A stretch of 64,000 bases of DNA from Albula goreensis (taxonomy: Eukaryota; Chordata; Actinopteri; Albuliformes; Albulidae). The stretch lies in the NCBI GenBank assembly GCA_022829145.1, contig CM040763.1, positions 25,657,488 through 25,721,487 on the forward strand, written 5' to 3'. This document shows, one piece after another, positions 45,566-56,959 of the stretch. The position numbers and the translations under genes were made by a program. Position 1 is the first letter of the stretch. Every line of letters begins with the position of its first letter. The notes beneath the pieces are model-generated. The model was given only the letters and a program-made list of their open reading frames with translations. It had not been told where the DNA came from and searched no databases.

Positions 45566-46395
45566 TGGTGTGATGACAATAACACGTGGCCACTGAATAA
45601 CACGAAAAGGTAAGCAGACACCTGTTTTATCAAAGTTCTGCTATTGGGAATACCAAATTGTGTGTTGTGATTAGACTATATTTGTCCTAGTAAAGAGTAA
45701 CTGAATAAAGCATTGATTAAAGGAAAGCGTGCATGTCGCCGAAGGGTATAAGAGTCCCTGGTGGGAAAAGGCGTGGGTATAGAGTCCCCCTTTTTTGTCC
45801 AAAGGTCCGTAGGACGGGGTAAAAAAGGAGACGCCTGGTTAAAGGTGGGGTAAGACCACTGCTCTGTTGCGGGGAGAGGAGTAAATGCTGAAAGGTTGTT
45901 TGAATCGACTAGGCACAGTGGTGAATTACAATCTCGTGTGAGACCAGTCACTATTGATAGGCACCAGGAATTGCATTTGTTGAATGTTGGTAATTTTGTG
46001 TATGACTGTTTTGTAAATTGTGAAGAATAGAAACATGGATGGGGAATTTGATAGAGAATGTGAAGAATATGGGGGCTGTCCTCCTACGCTGACGATGTTG
46101 GTTAAGGGGCAGTGGGAAAGAGGGAAATTCCCAATTACTCAGTGGGCTACTGTGGTGTGGTGACAACAGCAAGTGGCGCCGCTGAGAAAAAAAAAAAAAA
46201 CCAAAGGTAAGCAGACACCTGTTTATTCAAAGTTTTGCTATTGGGTATAACAGATTGTCTGTTGTCATTTCACTGTCAGTGTCCTCATCAGAAATTGAAT
46301 GAATAAAGCATTAACTGAAGAAAGCGTGCACGTCGCTAAGGGTTAGAGTCCCTGGCGAAAAGCACGGGGGTTAGAGTTCCCTTTGTCCGTGTGGT
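45566..46395 (+). repeat. ERV2 leader: tandem duplication with two splice-donor motifs
   Basis: About 230 bp at 45566-45800 recur, diverged, at about 46152-46395, offset near 590 bp. Each copy carries AAGGTAAGCAGACACCTG, a strong splice-donor motif, followed by TAAAGCATT and GAGTCCCTGG blocks. In retroviruses the leader donor makes the env mRNA, so this leader has two candidate donors. Confidence 0.75.
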
Positions 46396-46734
46396 GAAAG
46401 GCCAACGGTAGACACAGGTCGATATACCCGTGGGTCCGGAAAAGAGAAGTGAGGGGGTTTAAAGTCCCTTGAGTTTTATCTCATAAAAGCCACGCTCACT
46501 GGTTTGTCTTTACGTGCGGGGAGAGGTCCTAGAGGCTACGCTCACTGGTGTCATTTCTCATTGATGTTCTATGGTATTTTACGTGGTTAGGTGAGTGCAT
46601 ATGTGTGATGGAGGGTGAGGATGTATAAAGTGTTTAGGTGAGATGAAAAGGCGATAGAACTAGTCAACGAAGACATGGAGGTATAACCAAGGATAAAAGA
46701 CGTCGGACGAATTTATGATAGCATAGCATGCAAG

Positions 46735-47164
46735 ATGAATAGGGGAATGTCAAAACAGGAGCCAACCATGACAGGTGCATTGGCATGGTTAGAACAGCAT
46801 ACGTACCCAGATGTCCCTGGTAGCTCTACTGAGCAACAGGAGAAACAGGAAAAACAATGGGGAAGTGAGGAGGAAGATAGGAGTAGTGCTGAGTCAGTCC
46901 AACCGCAGTTACTGAGGTTGCAACTGGATGAGGCACGAGGGGAGATTCGTACGGCAGATGGTACGGCAGTCAGGGGGACAACAACCCCCTCACTCTGGGG
47001 GAAGAAAGGCTAGGGCAGCCAGAGGCAAGCGGGGCAGAGGTGGGGGTTGCACAGGATGCTGGGGTCCACCAGCAAACTCATGTTTTCTGTGTGGCCAGTT
47101 GGGGCACTGGCAGAGACAATGTCCATGGTGGGAGGGGCAGCCAAGCAACAAACCTATGCGTTGA
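46735..47164 (+). pseudogene. ERV2 gag remnant with one zinc knuckle
   Basis: Only the ends of gag are seen. A charged stretch begins at ATG 46735 (MNRGMSKQEPTMTG) and, in another frame, a basic Gly/Arg-rich region precedes one CCHC knuckle, CFLCGQLGHWQRQC. The matrix and capsid that should take up over 1 kb are missing. A possible protease trace (CKVDTGL) lies at about 47225-47245. Confidence 0.65.
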
Positions 47165-47477
47165 CAAACAATTGCATGAAAGAACCCGCAGAAAACACTT
47201 GACTGCTAAAGGGGGCAGATATTATACTCTGTAAGGTGGACACGGGTCTGACTGCAACGCCCACTCTCCTGACCAGCACAGCCTCGATACGCTGTCTCAA
47301 GCATAGGGTGCTAGAAGGGTGCTAACAGTTTCGGAGGGTTGTAGCGACGGTTAGGTCTGCACCCCTCCTAATTCGGGGGGATCCCTGCCCATTCAGACCG
47401 CCAAGGTATCAGCATGAGGGCTGGCGAGGACACTTTATCTCTGAAAAATTCTTTTTCAGAAAAGGGGGTGATTAAGA

Positions 47478-48400
47478 AGTTTGAAAGTTCAACAAGGTAA
47501 AATTCTTAATCTGGCTGAACCATTTGGTACATGGATGATGGATTTCATACACCTTAGCCCATGTGCAGGGAAAAAGTACTGCTTGGTAATGGTGGACCCA
47601 TTTACAAAATGGACAGAAGCATTTCCTACAAGCTCAGTTGAAGCTAATGTAGTGGAAAAATTATCTGCTCTGAAATAATTCCTAGATGGGGTATTCCACA
47701 ACAGATAATATAGTGATAATGGTCCTGAATTTGAAAATTAAGTTTTAAATAAAATGGGACAAAAATTAGGTATCCAAATGAAGAAACATTGTGCTTATCA
47801 CCCACAATCAGTAGGGCTAGTGGAAAGTGTGGAAATGGAACTCTTAAATCTAAGTTAAGAAAGGCAATGCAGGAGACAGGGAGAACATGGGTAGATTGTC
47901 TCCCCATAGCTCTCACTAGCATGAGAATTAAGGCCACTAAAGGGAGAAAACAATGGAAAAGAATTATAAATTTCCTATGAATACCAGCCCAAGGTATTCC
48001 TGGGTAAATAAAATGGTAAATGAAGGAGGCTATATAAAGGATGAGTGAATTTTTATGTACTTTGAATCAGATCTCCAAGGAAAAAGGGGGCCATACCAGG
48101 TACAAGCCCTACTACGATCAACTAACAACTCTGGTCTCAGCTTTTTCCAAACAGGTGACCGGCAACCAAGGGAGCCTAGAGGGGCAAACGACGCCAGCCA
48201 CAGAGTGGGTTCTGCTGAAGGTGATTAAGAGGAAGTGGTCAGAGCCAAGGTGGACAGGATCCTACAAGGTGGTGGAGAGGACGTCTCATGCCGTCAGACT
48301 CCAAGGGGAAGGCGACTCGTGGTACCATTGGAGCCAGTGTGCAGCAGGAGATTCGCCTATGGGGACTTCAGAAGAGATAAGAAAAGACAAAGACATTTGA
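47478..48400 (+). pseudogene. ERV2 integrase (catalytic core and C-terminal domain)
   Basis: Integrase joins viral DNA to the host. The core shows WMMDFIHLSP (first Asp), YCLVMVDPFTKWTEAFPT and, after stops, SDNGPEFEN (second Asp) and CAYHPQSVGLVESVE (Glu region). The C-terminal domain at 48041-48400 has VIKRKWSEPRWTGSYKVVE and WYHWSQC, the gammaretroviral pattern. The zinc-binding N-terminal domain, RT and RNase H are deleted between about 47260 and 47478. Several stops and a frameshift at about 47830 are present. Confidence 0.85.
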
Positions 48401-48572
48401 AGAGGAGAGAGACTTGAGCTTAGCGGAAAAGTGTGTTCTAACTAATCAAGAAGGGTTAAAAGCTTTCCAGGGAAAGGTTTTCCCAGGAAACAGGTGGCAA
48501 ATAGAAAGAAGTTGGATCACTAGAAGGATTTGCTTATGCAGTGTACAAGTAGGTTAACTATAGTGCAAGAAA

Positions 48573-50618
48573 ATGTTTAAGGTGATGGGAGAACCACATC
48601 ACACTAGGTGGTGTTGGTTGGGAGTGTTGTCTATAATCTCTGTGTTAATAGTTATGTCATTATTATTGTGGGAATCCACCGAAGGGGACAAACACACGGA
48701 CAATAAGACTCAGCGCATAACCAAAAGGGCAAGGGGTAAACAAAAAGACTGGTGTCTGTCAAGATATGGGGGAATAGAAATAGATTATACCTTGGGATCG
48801 ACCACCATTTTCCAATTTTATCTATGCAGCACGATTAGATGTGGGAACAACGGGGCAGCATGGCGAGGATATGATGTTTATTTCTGTATACACTTTAATC
48901 AGCGGTGGTGTCCCACCTGGACTTTTGTGCCGGGATGGACGGGAGTGCAATGGAAGAAAAAAAAACTGTGTCCAAAAATTAAAGTGTGTGCTAGAGATCT
49001 CATCTTCGTTAGAAGGGGACTGATTGACGGAACAAAAGTAGGCAAGGAGTATAACCCCCTAACCCTAACCATCACGGGACTCAAACAGAATCCCAATCCG
49101 AACGGTCCCTGTTCAAGGGGCACAGGAGAAAGCCACCATTTAATCATAGGAGTGGACCAGGTGGGGGCAGATACGATGGGCTTAGCACGAGTCAACTTAT
49201 TGAAGTCAGAGAAGCAACAGAACAATGCCAACGTGGCATCTGACAAGGTTGTAAAGTTAGATACGGGCAGTCAGTTACTGAAAATTACAACAGGACCATT
49301 TACTCCACCTGACATTGTTAAACTAGCTACAGGATATGGGGATAAAAATATGTGGTTAGATTGGATGGCAGCCACAGCTATATCCATGAACATGAGCAAC
49401 TGCATAGCATGCTCATCAGCTAGACCAACCCTATTTATGACCCCAGCACCTTTGTTTCCTGACCTAGACCTCACAGGTTTTCAATGCATGCTAGCCCTAA
49501 CAAGACAAGCCAGCCCACCCAACTGTACCACCCTGAGTACTATTTTTCCACCAATAAAGAACTCCACAGTACCAGTGTACTCCAGTGTTTACGCCCAAGG
49601 CCAATAATTATACTTGTTTTGCCAGGAAAGGTACAGGTACGGATCTTGGACACATGCCCGCGGACTAGTGTGAAAAGACTAGCAATATCAGCTGTTGGGG
49701 AAACGCCAGTTCTAGGGTATGGGGAAGGGCAGATCTCTTCTGGTACTGTTACTGCTACAAGACATTACATGTCAGCCTGCCAGTGCAGTGGTCAGGAACC
49801 TGTGCGATGGTTAGATTAGGCCTTCCCTTATTCTTACTTAGACAAAGACAACAAGGACAGACAAAGAATAGGCACCGTAGGAGAAATACCTTTGACCTAC
49901 AGTCAGACTCAACTACATATAGATGCCATAGGCGTTCCTAGAGGAGTCCCAGATGAATATAAATTAGTAAACCAGGTGGCATCTGGATTTGAGAGCATCC
50001 CAATCATTAGCGCCATATTCCCAGTCACACTCAACAAAAACGTAGATAGAATTAACTATATTCATTATAATGTTCTTAGATTGGCAAACAAAACCAGAGA
50101 TGCAGTAGCGGGCCTATCTGAGCAACTGGCAGCTACCTCACTAATGACTATACAGAACAGGATTGCTTTAGACATGCTATTGGCCGAAAAAGGGGGCGTA
50201 TGTTCTATGTTTGGAGATCAATGCTGCACATTTATCCCTAAAAACACCGCCCCAGATGGCTCAGTAACCAGAGCACTCGAAGGACTTAGAACTCTGTCAG
50301 ATAAAATGCATGAACACTATATAATAAATAAATAATCCATTAGGAGGCATATTTGAACAATGGTTTGGCAAATGGAAGGGGGTGATCGTCTCGGTGTGTT
50401 TGTCCCTGGTAGGTATGGTGACCACATTAGTGTTGTGTGGATGTTGTTGTATCCCCTGTATTAGATCTCTGTTCAACAGAATAATCATCACGGCAATCGA
50501 AGGAAAGGCACCTCCTCCCTATCAGATGCCTCAGACAGAAACCGAAACAAGAGCATTAATAGGAGATGGCGACTACAAATGTGAAGATGTCGAATCAGAA
50601 AACGAGTGTGATGTTTAG
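48573..50618 (+). pseudogene. ERV2 env, gammaretrovirus-type (SU and TM)
   Basis: SU starts at ATG 48573 with a hydrophobic leader (LGVLSIISVLIVMSLLLW), then KQKDWCLSRYGGIEIDYT and many cysteines. Frame changes occur near 49600 and 49680. The TM part (about 49890-50335) reads ASGFESIPIISAIFPVT (fusion-peptide region), LAATSLMTIQNRIALDMLL and CSMFGDQCC, the CX6CC motif that marks gamma-type TM subunits, preceded by the immunosuppressive-like heptad region. After a stop near 50335 the membrane anchor and tail follow in another frame (50382-50618), with a CGCCCIPC palmitoylation-like cluster and PPPYQM in the tail. It resembles the envelope genes common in fish genomes. Confidence 0.85.
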
Positions 50619-50662
50619 ACATGTTGAATTGGTTTCATTTTCATGAGACCAAAAGGTTGAAT

Positions 50663-51483
50663 TGTAGATATATGGAAAATCTAAGGAACAACATCTAGGC
50701 AACAGAGGGTAATGGTAAAGAAGAATATGTATTAATCAAAGTGTTATGTTAATCAATAAGGATAATTTGCAAAATAAGATTGTGTGTTATATAATGATAC
50801 TTGTGTACCAAAAAGCTTTAACAGAACAACCATGGGAAAGTACCGGGGAGTGTTGATAAAAAAGATGATATTATGCTGTGACCTTAGGGTAAGAGGAACT
50901 TACAACAGATGGAATAGACTTGTGGTCAAGACAGGGAAGCATACAACAGATGGAATAGACTTGTGGTCAAGACAGGGAAGCAGATTATGTATTGTCAGCA
51001 TAATATGCGACGCTGACCGTTGCAGACAGGAAGAGGTAGAAAAGGGCAGGAGTGAGGTAACTATGTCTGGGTAAAGGTAAAGGATAGTGTAATCTAAACT
51101 TTAATATAAAATAGTAGCCACTGCATCTCACAAAAGAAACTGCCTGGTAACTGCAGTGTAAGTGGAGGGAGTCAGGTTTACGGGCCACTTAGAAGGAGCC
51201 ATTTGGAAAGGAAGCAAATCCCCAGGAAACAATACCATGTTCCGCATTATAAATACTGGGTCAGGGAAATATAGCAGCTCAGACTTCACAAACTGACACA
51301 CTCTGTTGATTGTCAGGGACAGGAAGATCTCGACCCAGAGCTCTGTATGCTTTATTCACTTACTGCTTAATACACAGATTAATGACCGAATATATTCTCC
51401 TATCGCTTCATTAAAAGAACATGCTGATTTCACTCTCACATAGAATAACGAGAATATTGAGTAGAATGAGCGAAAATCCAACA
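50663..51483 (+). repeat. ERV2 3' LTR, full length (821 bp)
   Basis: Starts TGTAGATATATGG and ends CCAACA before GTAC. It holds a 41-bp perfect tandem duplication at 50901-50941 and 50942-50982 in U3, a TATAAAT near 51247, and R-U5 shared with the 5' LTR. The polyadenylation signal is mutated here (AATACA, against AATAAA in the 5' copy). Confidence 0.9.
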
Positions 51484-51487
51484 GTAC

Positions 51488-51860
51488 ATTGATTTAATCA
51501 TAAACTTTACCCCCTACACTGCTTAGGACAATTTTGTAATATAAGCTGTCTTACCAAATGGAATCAAATGCATTTTGGATATCAATGAAGCATGTAAATA
51601 TCTTCCATTTTTGTGGACATTTTTATTTATTAGGGTGTGTAGGGTGCAAATATGGTCAGTGGTACAATGGTTTGGAAGGAATCCAATTTGACTTTTACCC
51701 AGTACACTGTGCTTGTTAAGGAAAGTCACAATTCTTAAATTTAAAATACTACATAATACCTTCCCCAGATTACTGCTTACACAGATGCCTCTGTAGTTAT
51801 TGGGGTCTAATTTGTCTCCACTTTTTATGAATTGGGGATATAAGCCCCTGATTCCAGATG
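51488..51860 (-). pseudogene. LINE reverse transcriptase, upstream half (split by ERV2)
   Basis: Minus-strand RT N-terminal region: ISPIHKSGDKLDPNNYRGIC-like sequence, then LNKHSVLGKSQIGFLPNHC and TDHICTLHTLINKNVHKNG. It joins the fragment left of the provirus at the GTAC duplication. A frame change lies near 51830. Confidence 0.78.
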
Positions 51861-51879
51861 ACAGGAAAACATCCTGAAG

Positions 51880-52415
51880 ACAAACACACAGCGAGACGCC
51901 AACAATTCCTCCCCCCCCCAGGCTTCCCTCCCCCAACTGCTTCCTCCACGTCCCCGTCCTCCCTCCGCACAAACCCGGCCCACAGAAAAGTAACTCCCTG
52001 TGTCCACACAGCACCCACAAAAATGACAATGACATACACGCACCATGCTCCACTACACAACAAAGTGGCTGGCCCCCTGTGGGCAGAAGCCAGGAGGAAG
52101 GAGGACTGTACTCTTTTTGTAAGGGGAGTTCTGGCCAGTGGGGGGGTGCGCATACACACACGCACACACTCACACCACAAAGAAAACAAAAAAAAATCAA
52201 AGTAAGGTTGGGGCATAACTCGGCCCGTGCCACAATGCCAGGCCTCACTTACACCCCAAAATAACAAAAAAAAACCAAGGATAGGGGGGCCTTATCAGCC
52301 TGACAATGGTGTCGAATGAGAAGAAACAAATGCAGGGCCTGCTGATCCTGCTGGTAGTCCTATTTGTGCTTGTACAAGGACAGTACCACCTCATTGGTTG
52401 TGTGTATGTGGGACA
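51880..52415. other. Unidentified C-rich and low-complexity DNA
   Basis: Contains a C-rich patch (about 51905-51970), a CA-rich patch (about 52150-52180) and A runs. A long minus-strand open frame crosses from here into the LINE, but its left part is simple-sequence translation. It may be a separate repeat that interrupts the LINE; no family recognised. Confidence 0.4.
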
Positions 52416-52419
52416 GTGT

Positions 52420-53408
52420 TGTGACACAGAGGGCCACATATGTATCTGGAGGATCCCTTAGTTAAATAAATACATTTTTAAAACCGCACTAGCACTTTAA
52501 TGGGGCTGTAGCAGGAATGGTTTATTAAGGGTTATCCATTTTGTTTTTCTTTTCATTTATACCCATTGTTGCCCTGAAGATATTAAATGTTTCAATGTTA
52601 TTTGGGGGTCGTTTTGAATGATCAGCTGATGGCCAAATGTCAGCTGATGGTACCCGGAAAACCTGGTCAGCTGATCGGAGGAGCGAGGAAGCTCTGTCAG
52701 CTGACTGAACTGGGAGAGAACACGGCCCGGGTTTGAAGAGGTGAGGAGCGCGGAAGTGTGAGGGGGAAAAAGTGTGTGCGGTGGGGAGTCCAAGAGGGAC
52801 CTGCCTAAAGCTTCCCAAAAAACTCAGAGAAGGGGATACAGAACTACGTAAAAGCACCAGAGCCACTGGACCCAATCAACGAAGCAGTGGGGTGTACTTT
52901 TCCAGTGTACCGGTGAGACGAAACCTTTTTTTTGACTTCCATTGCGGTTTTTTTCATTCTTTGACGGATGACAGTTTTTCGGTCTTCATGCTGAGGGAGA
53001 TTATATTGTTTTTGTAGTGTAGTCTGAGATTACTTGGACCCTTTCTTGAGACTCTGTTTCATTGTGTTTTGGGTGCGGGATTTCTTGGGATCACCTTCCA
53101 CTTTGTTTGGAGATACTGCGGGAGATACTCCGAAGCACGCTATTGGAACCGACACCAAAAAAACTGAATGGGGTGTGAGTGTGGGTGTATGGGTGAGCGT
53201 ATGAAAAAACAATTGCTGGCCAGTGTCATTTGTTGTTTGTTTGTAAATACACTGAATGAATGTAACTATTGCCTTATTTGTTGTTATTTCTGGGAAGTCG
53301 ATTTGTCAGTTGCTGCAAAGATACATTTTACGATGCTGATGAGTGGTAATTTAGTTTTAACCCGTAGTTAAAACGGTAACATTCCGACCGATAGAGCAGA
53401 TTGTTACA
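52420..53408 (-). repeat. Solo LTR, retrovirus-like family (copy B)
   Basis: A 989-bp unit on the minus strand with TGTAACAATC at 53408 and ending CTGTGTCACA at 52420. It is flanked by a perfect 4-bp duplication GTGT at 52416-52419 and 53409-53412. The match to copy A at 25022-25961 runs end to end with small insertions. Four CAGCTGA motifs lie within about 52620-52710. Independent target duplications show two separate insertions. Confidence 0.87.
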
Positions 53409-53412
53409 GTGT

Positions 53413-55390
53413 TTGCACCCAACCAGTTGGGTCAATGGTTACCCAGCCCGAACAGTCCCCTGGATCCTGTGCTGTACACCTGGATTTCCTTGCACAGTGA
53501 CTTCAGAGAGGCAGTCGGTAGGTATCTGCCCTGGATACTCTGATTTTATTGAAGCAATTGAGACTAAATACTCTACTTCAGCACACAATGCCACAGCTAC
53601 AACCATGGGTTGAACCTGCAACCTATAAATTAGTGTAATTCAAGTCAACAAAGCATGTGGATGGGTGCACAACAGCATCTTTGGCATTTTTTACTTGGAT
53701 GAGTTAAGCATGCTTAAAGTAAATTACATTTTGAAAGTCCCATTCCCCAAAGAGGAGCAAAGGGTGGGAACACATGCCCAAGTTAAATGCCACACAGAGA
53801 AAGGTGAACTTCACATTTTTGCATTTTTGAGATTTTTGCTTTCTTTCTAAGAATGTGTGATTTATTAGTTAATCCAAATATATCACAAATATTGGCTTCA
53901 CAAATATCCAAAGAATTCTCCACTCTATATGTTGTCAAAATTACAGACAAATTCTCAAATTTTTGAAACAAATTTCAAATTCTCTCCCAGTTCCATATCA
54001 GCTACAACCTTCATTCCATTCACCAGCACCACTCCAACAAAAGAAGCACCTAAAGACTCACTTACCCTACATCACCACTCCAACAAAACAGCAGCTAATG
54101 GCCCACTAGCCTCATTCTGACATGTTTACATTTATATATCACGTCTATCAGTTTTGAAATGCTGTTGCAAAGTCTTGAAATTGAAATGAAAGTATAAGTA
54201 TTCTGTCCATAAAAGTCAATTTTATACCATGCCCCTAGAACAATATGTGATTATATGTACCCTGTATTGGCTTCTGTGTATGTTTCTGTTTAATGTTTGC
54301 CTTTTTTCATCAGTCAAAACTAACCATTATTATGTATGCTAATTCTGGATTCATACCCCATTTGGCTGACAAGCTGACTTTTGTATCTTTGAGGTATATC
54401 TTTCTATCTTTACACAAAAACACAGTTGCACACATGCATGCACACATACAAAAAATATATAACAGTGTATATTTTTACAACCTTTCTGTCTGACATTATT
54501 TAGGAACAGAGGTTTTTCATAACAGCCCTGCTGTCTTTTGTAGGGCAGTATGTTATATCATCTGCTGTAATAAGATTTATTAACTTGTCACCCACAAGTC
54601 AGCAGTCAGAGCTGCAGCCTGACATTATATGGCGTTTGAGAGCAGCTGACTGTGAAAGATTGCCCCTCCCCCCCATTGCCCACCCCCCACGATGCTTGTG
54701 GCACATTATTAGCAGATTTGATATGCTCAAACCCAAGAGAAAAGAAAATGCCAATGACACTGTTACATCTCTGTGTGTTTATTATTGTTGTGGTATTCCT
54801 CAGCTTTCTCTCCTCAGACGTTTGCCGCTATCCCCCCCAGAAGTCCGCTGCTGTCGTCCTCCTCACTATCATCTCGCCCCTGCCATTCGCCTTTCCGTCA
54901 TTCGTCCTTCTTGCTGTCACTCACCCACGTCCTACGCAGTTTCAGCCAATCAGGGCCCCACTTTTAAATACCCCTATGTAACCATGAAGAAGAGTGATGA
55001 TGTTGTCTGTGCTGGTTGTGTGTGCTTGTGCAGTGTTTTTTTTTCCTTTTGCCCATGTTATCCCTGCTGTGTGTGTGTGTAGTGTGTGTGGTTCAGGTGT
55101 AGTGACATCCTGTTTTTGTATATCTCCTGTTGTGCTCTTTTGTTGGTCACGCCGGGGCTAGGAACAGGATAGATAGGGGCCCCTGTACACCACACGCAGT
55201 GGTATATTGATGTATAGACACACTAGGGTAGGAGTGAGTGCCACCCCTTGTATCTTTGGTTTGTTAGCTAGTGTAGTTAGGTAGGTTTTGCTTTGCGTTA
55301 GTAGTTAGTTAGCCTGCTTTCATTTTAGCTAGATACGTTTGGTTTTGTTCTTTTCATTCCTTTGGCACCACTCACAGTTCCGACCCCTCG
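53413..55390. other. No gene seen
   Basis: No supported coding sequence. The open frame at 54585-55082 spans a CT-rich patch and has no motif. An LTR-like stretch may run through 55096-55680 but its ends were not confirmed. Confidence 0.4.
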
Positions 55391-55394
55391 GTCC

Positions 55395-55400
55395 TGTGTC

Positions 55401-55460
<60 letters not shown>
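55395..55460. repeat. (TG)n(TA)n microsatellite
   Basis: A TG-rich start followed by an uninterrupted TA run of more than 45 bases. Confidence 0.95.
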
Positions 55461-55463
<3 letters not shown>

Positions 55464-55689
55464 TACATACATAACAGTTAAATATTGTTAAATATAACAT
55501 AGATATTGTTGTCACCTATGCACCCTCCTCACTTTATCACGTAATAAACACTCTTCACTGTACTTGTATATTGTGCTGTTGTTCCCCCTGCCCGTTTCAC
55601 TGCGGTTATTTCTTTTTTTTTCATCCCGTATACTGGTTACGTTCCCTTTACCATACCCCTAGATGGCCAGGGTCATAACAGACACCTAG

Positions 55690-55925
55690 GCTCAGATACA
55701 GTAACACTACAGCTACAGGCAGAAGTGTGAGAGGTCATGACATGGCTAGGGTCAGATATGGTAAAACTACAGGTACAGGCAAAGGTGTGGGAGGTCATGA
55801 CATGGCTAGGGTCAGATATGGTAAAACTACAGGTACAGGCAAAGGTGCGGGAGGTCATGACATGGCTAAGGTCAGATATGGTAAAACTACAGCTACAGGC
55901 AGAGGTATGAAAGGTCATGAGTTAT
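55690..55925. repeat. 60-bp minisatellite, about four copies
   Basis: Units built on GGTCAGATATGGTAAAACTACA with a period of exactly 60 bp. The middle two copies differ at only one or two bases; the outer two are more diverged. Because 60 is a multiple of three, both strands stay open through the array (HDMARVRYGKTTGTGKG repeats on plus). I take this as a consequence of the period, not as a gene. Confidence 0.93.
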
Positions 55926-56912
55926 CTAATTCATCCTATTCAAAATACCTAATTGCAAACATTATTCCAAAACAAAACAAGGAGATGCAGCAGCCATTTC
56001 ATTACATCTCTAGTCTGCAGCTAGAATTTTTGTAAGCTTGACATGGCTGTGTCAAATCAACCAGGGAACTAAAATCATAAATGTCTACATTCATCATGTG
56101 TGGGTAGATCCTAACCACTATAAAACAATTTATGATTACACTGTTTTGTTGTCTGTGAAAGCACAGTAAGTAGATTTATTCTTGTTGGCTGCAAAATGAG
56201 GGTCTGTGGGCTTCATGCAGTTTGCAGATTACACAGTGAATACCAGGGAGATAGAAAATTAGACATACTCCAAGAGGAGATTACCCAACGTTAGCTGCAA
56301 CATCCCACCCTGATGCCCTGCAAATGGACAACCATTTCTGTCATGCTCTTATTTGAATTTCCCAGCATTCTTGGCTTTGTCAGTTTTGTCTCCATTTATA
56401 TGTTGGATAAATATTTTGATAATGTAGCACAGTGGAGCAATGTTAGTCTCTCTCTGAGTGTCTCTTTTCCTCCATCTTCCCTTGCAATTGTAAAATAAGA
56501 AATAGCAATTTGCAATGTTCTCTGCGCTCAGTTGACAAGATTAATTGGATGTTTTAACTCTTGTATTAGTAATATTTCTCCTACTAGACTGAGGCAGTGT
56601 CATTTATCTTTTTGTAACTTGGCATCAGCCAGATTTATCTGGTCTCTTTCAAAAGAAGCAACCTTTGAATGGTTAAAATTATGATTACAGGTGCACAGTG
56701 GTGCCCTGGAAATACAAAGCTTGCTGGAGAGTTCCATTTATTATGAGGGATTCACACATCAAATATCCCCACCATTTCACTGATTTCTCAGGGAATTCCA
56801 GATGTACAAGTTCTGTAAATAAAAAAGACAGCATGTTTTTTTTTTGTTTTACAATTTGATCAAAATGCTTGCTTTCACATTGGTTTTTGTCATGCACTAA
56901 TATCCACACATA
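55926..56912. other. No gene seen
   Basis: Unique-looking AT-rich DNA without motifs. Confidence 0.4.
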
Positions 56913-56913
56913 G

Positions 56914-56959
<46 letters not shown>

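Larger units (their letters stand above)
45275..51483 (+). mobile_element. ERV2: gammaretrovirus-like endogenous retrovirus, tRNA-Trp primer
   Basis: Provirus with TG...CA LTRs (TGTAGATATATGG to CCAACA) and a perfect 4-bp duplication GTAC at 45271-45274 and 51484-51487. The order is U3-deleted 5' LTR, primer site, duplicated leader, short gag remnant, integrase, env with SU and TM, and full 3' LTR. RT and RNase H are entirely missing. The insertion splits a minus-strand LINE RT gene. The copy is replication-dead. Confidence 0.92.

Noticed and set aside
46160-46190. Second primer-binding site (TGGCGCCGCTGAG) in the ERV2 leader
   Set aside because: Only the first seven bases resemble the tRNA-Lys site, and a full tRNA-Trp site sits at the correct position after the LTR.
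51523-52248. 241-codon minus-strand open frame as a real gene
   Set aside because: Its end is LINE reverse transcriptase and its start is translation of C-rich and CA-rich simple sequence; it is a chance fusion.
25022-53408. The inverted pair of about 1-kb repeats as terminal repeats of one 28-kb giant transposon containing c1qtnf4
   Set aside because: Each copy has TG...CA ends and its own 4-bp duplication (GCAT, GTGT), so they are two independent solo LTRs.
54585-55082. 165-codon open frame
   Set aside because: It crosses a CT-rich patch, overlaps two other open frames and shows no family motif.
55096-55680. Solo LTR from TGTAGTGACATCC to GGTCATAACA
   Set aside because: No matching flanking duplication was found on either strand, and the interior is dominated by a microsatellite.
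55690-55925. CRISPR-like regular repeats
   Set aside because: The units are contiguous 60-mers without unique spacers, in a vertebrate genome; this is a minisatellite.
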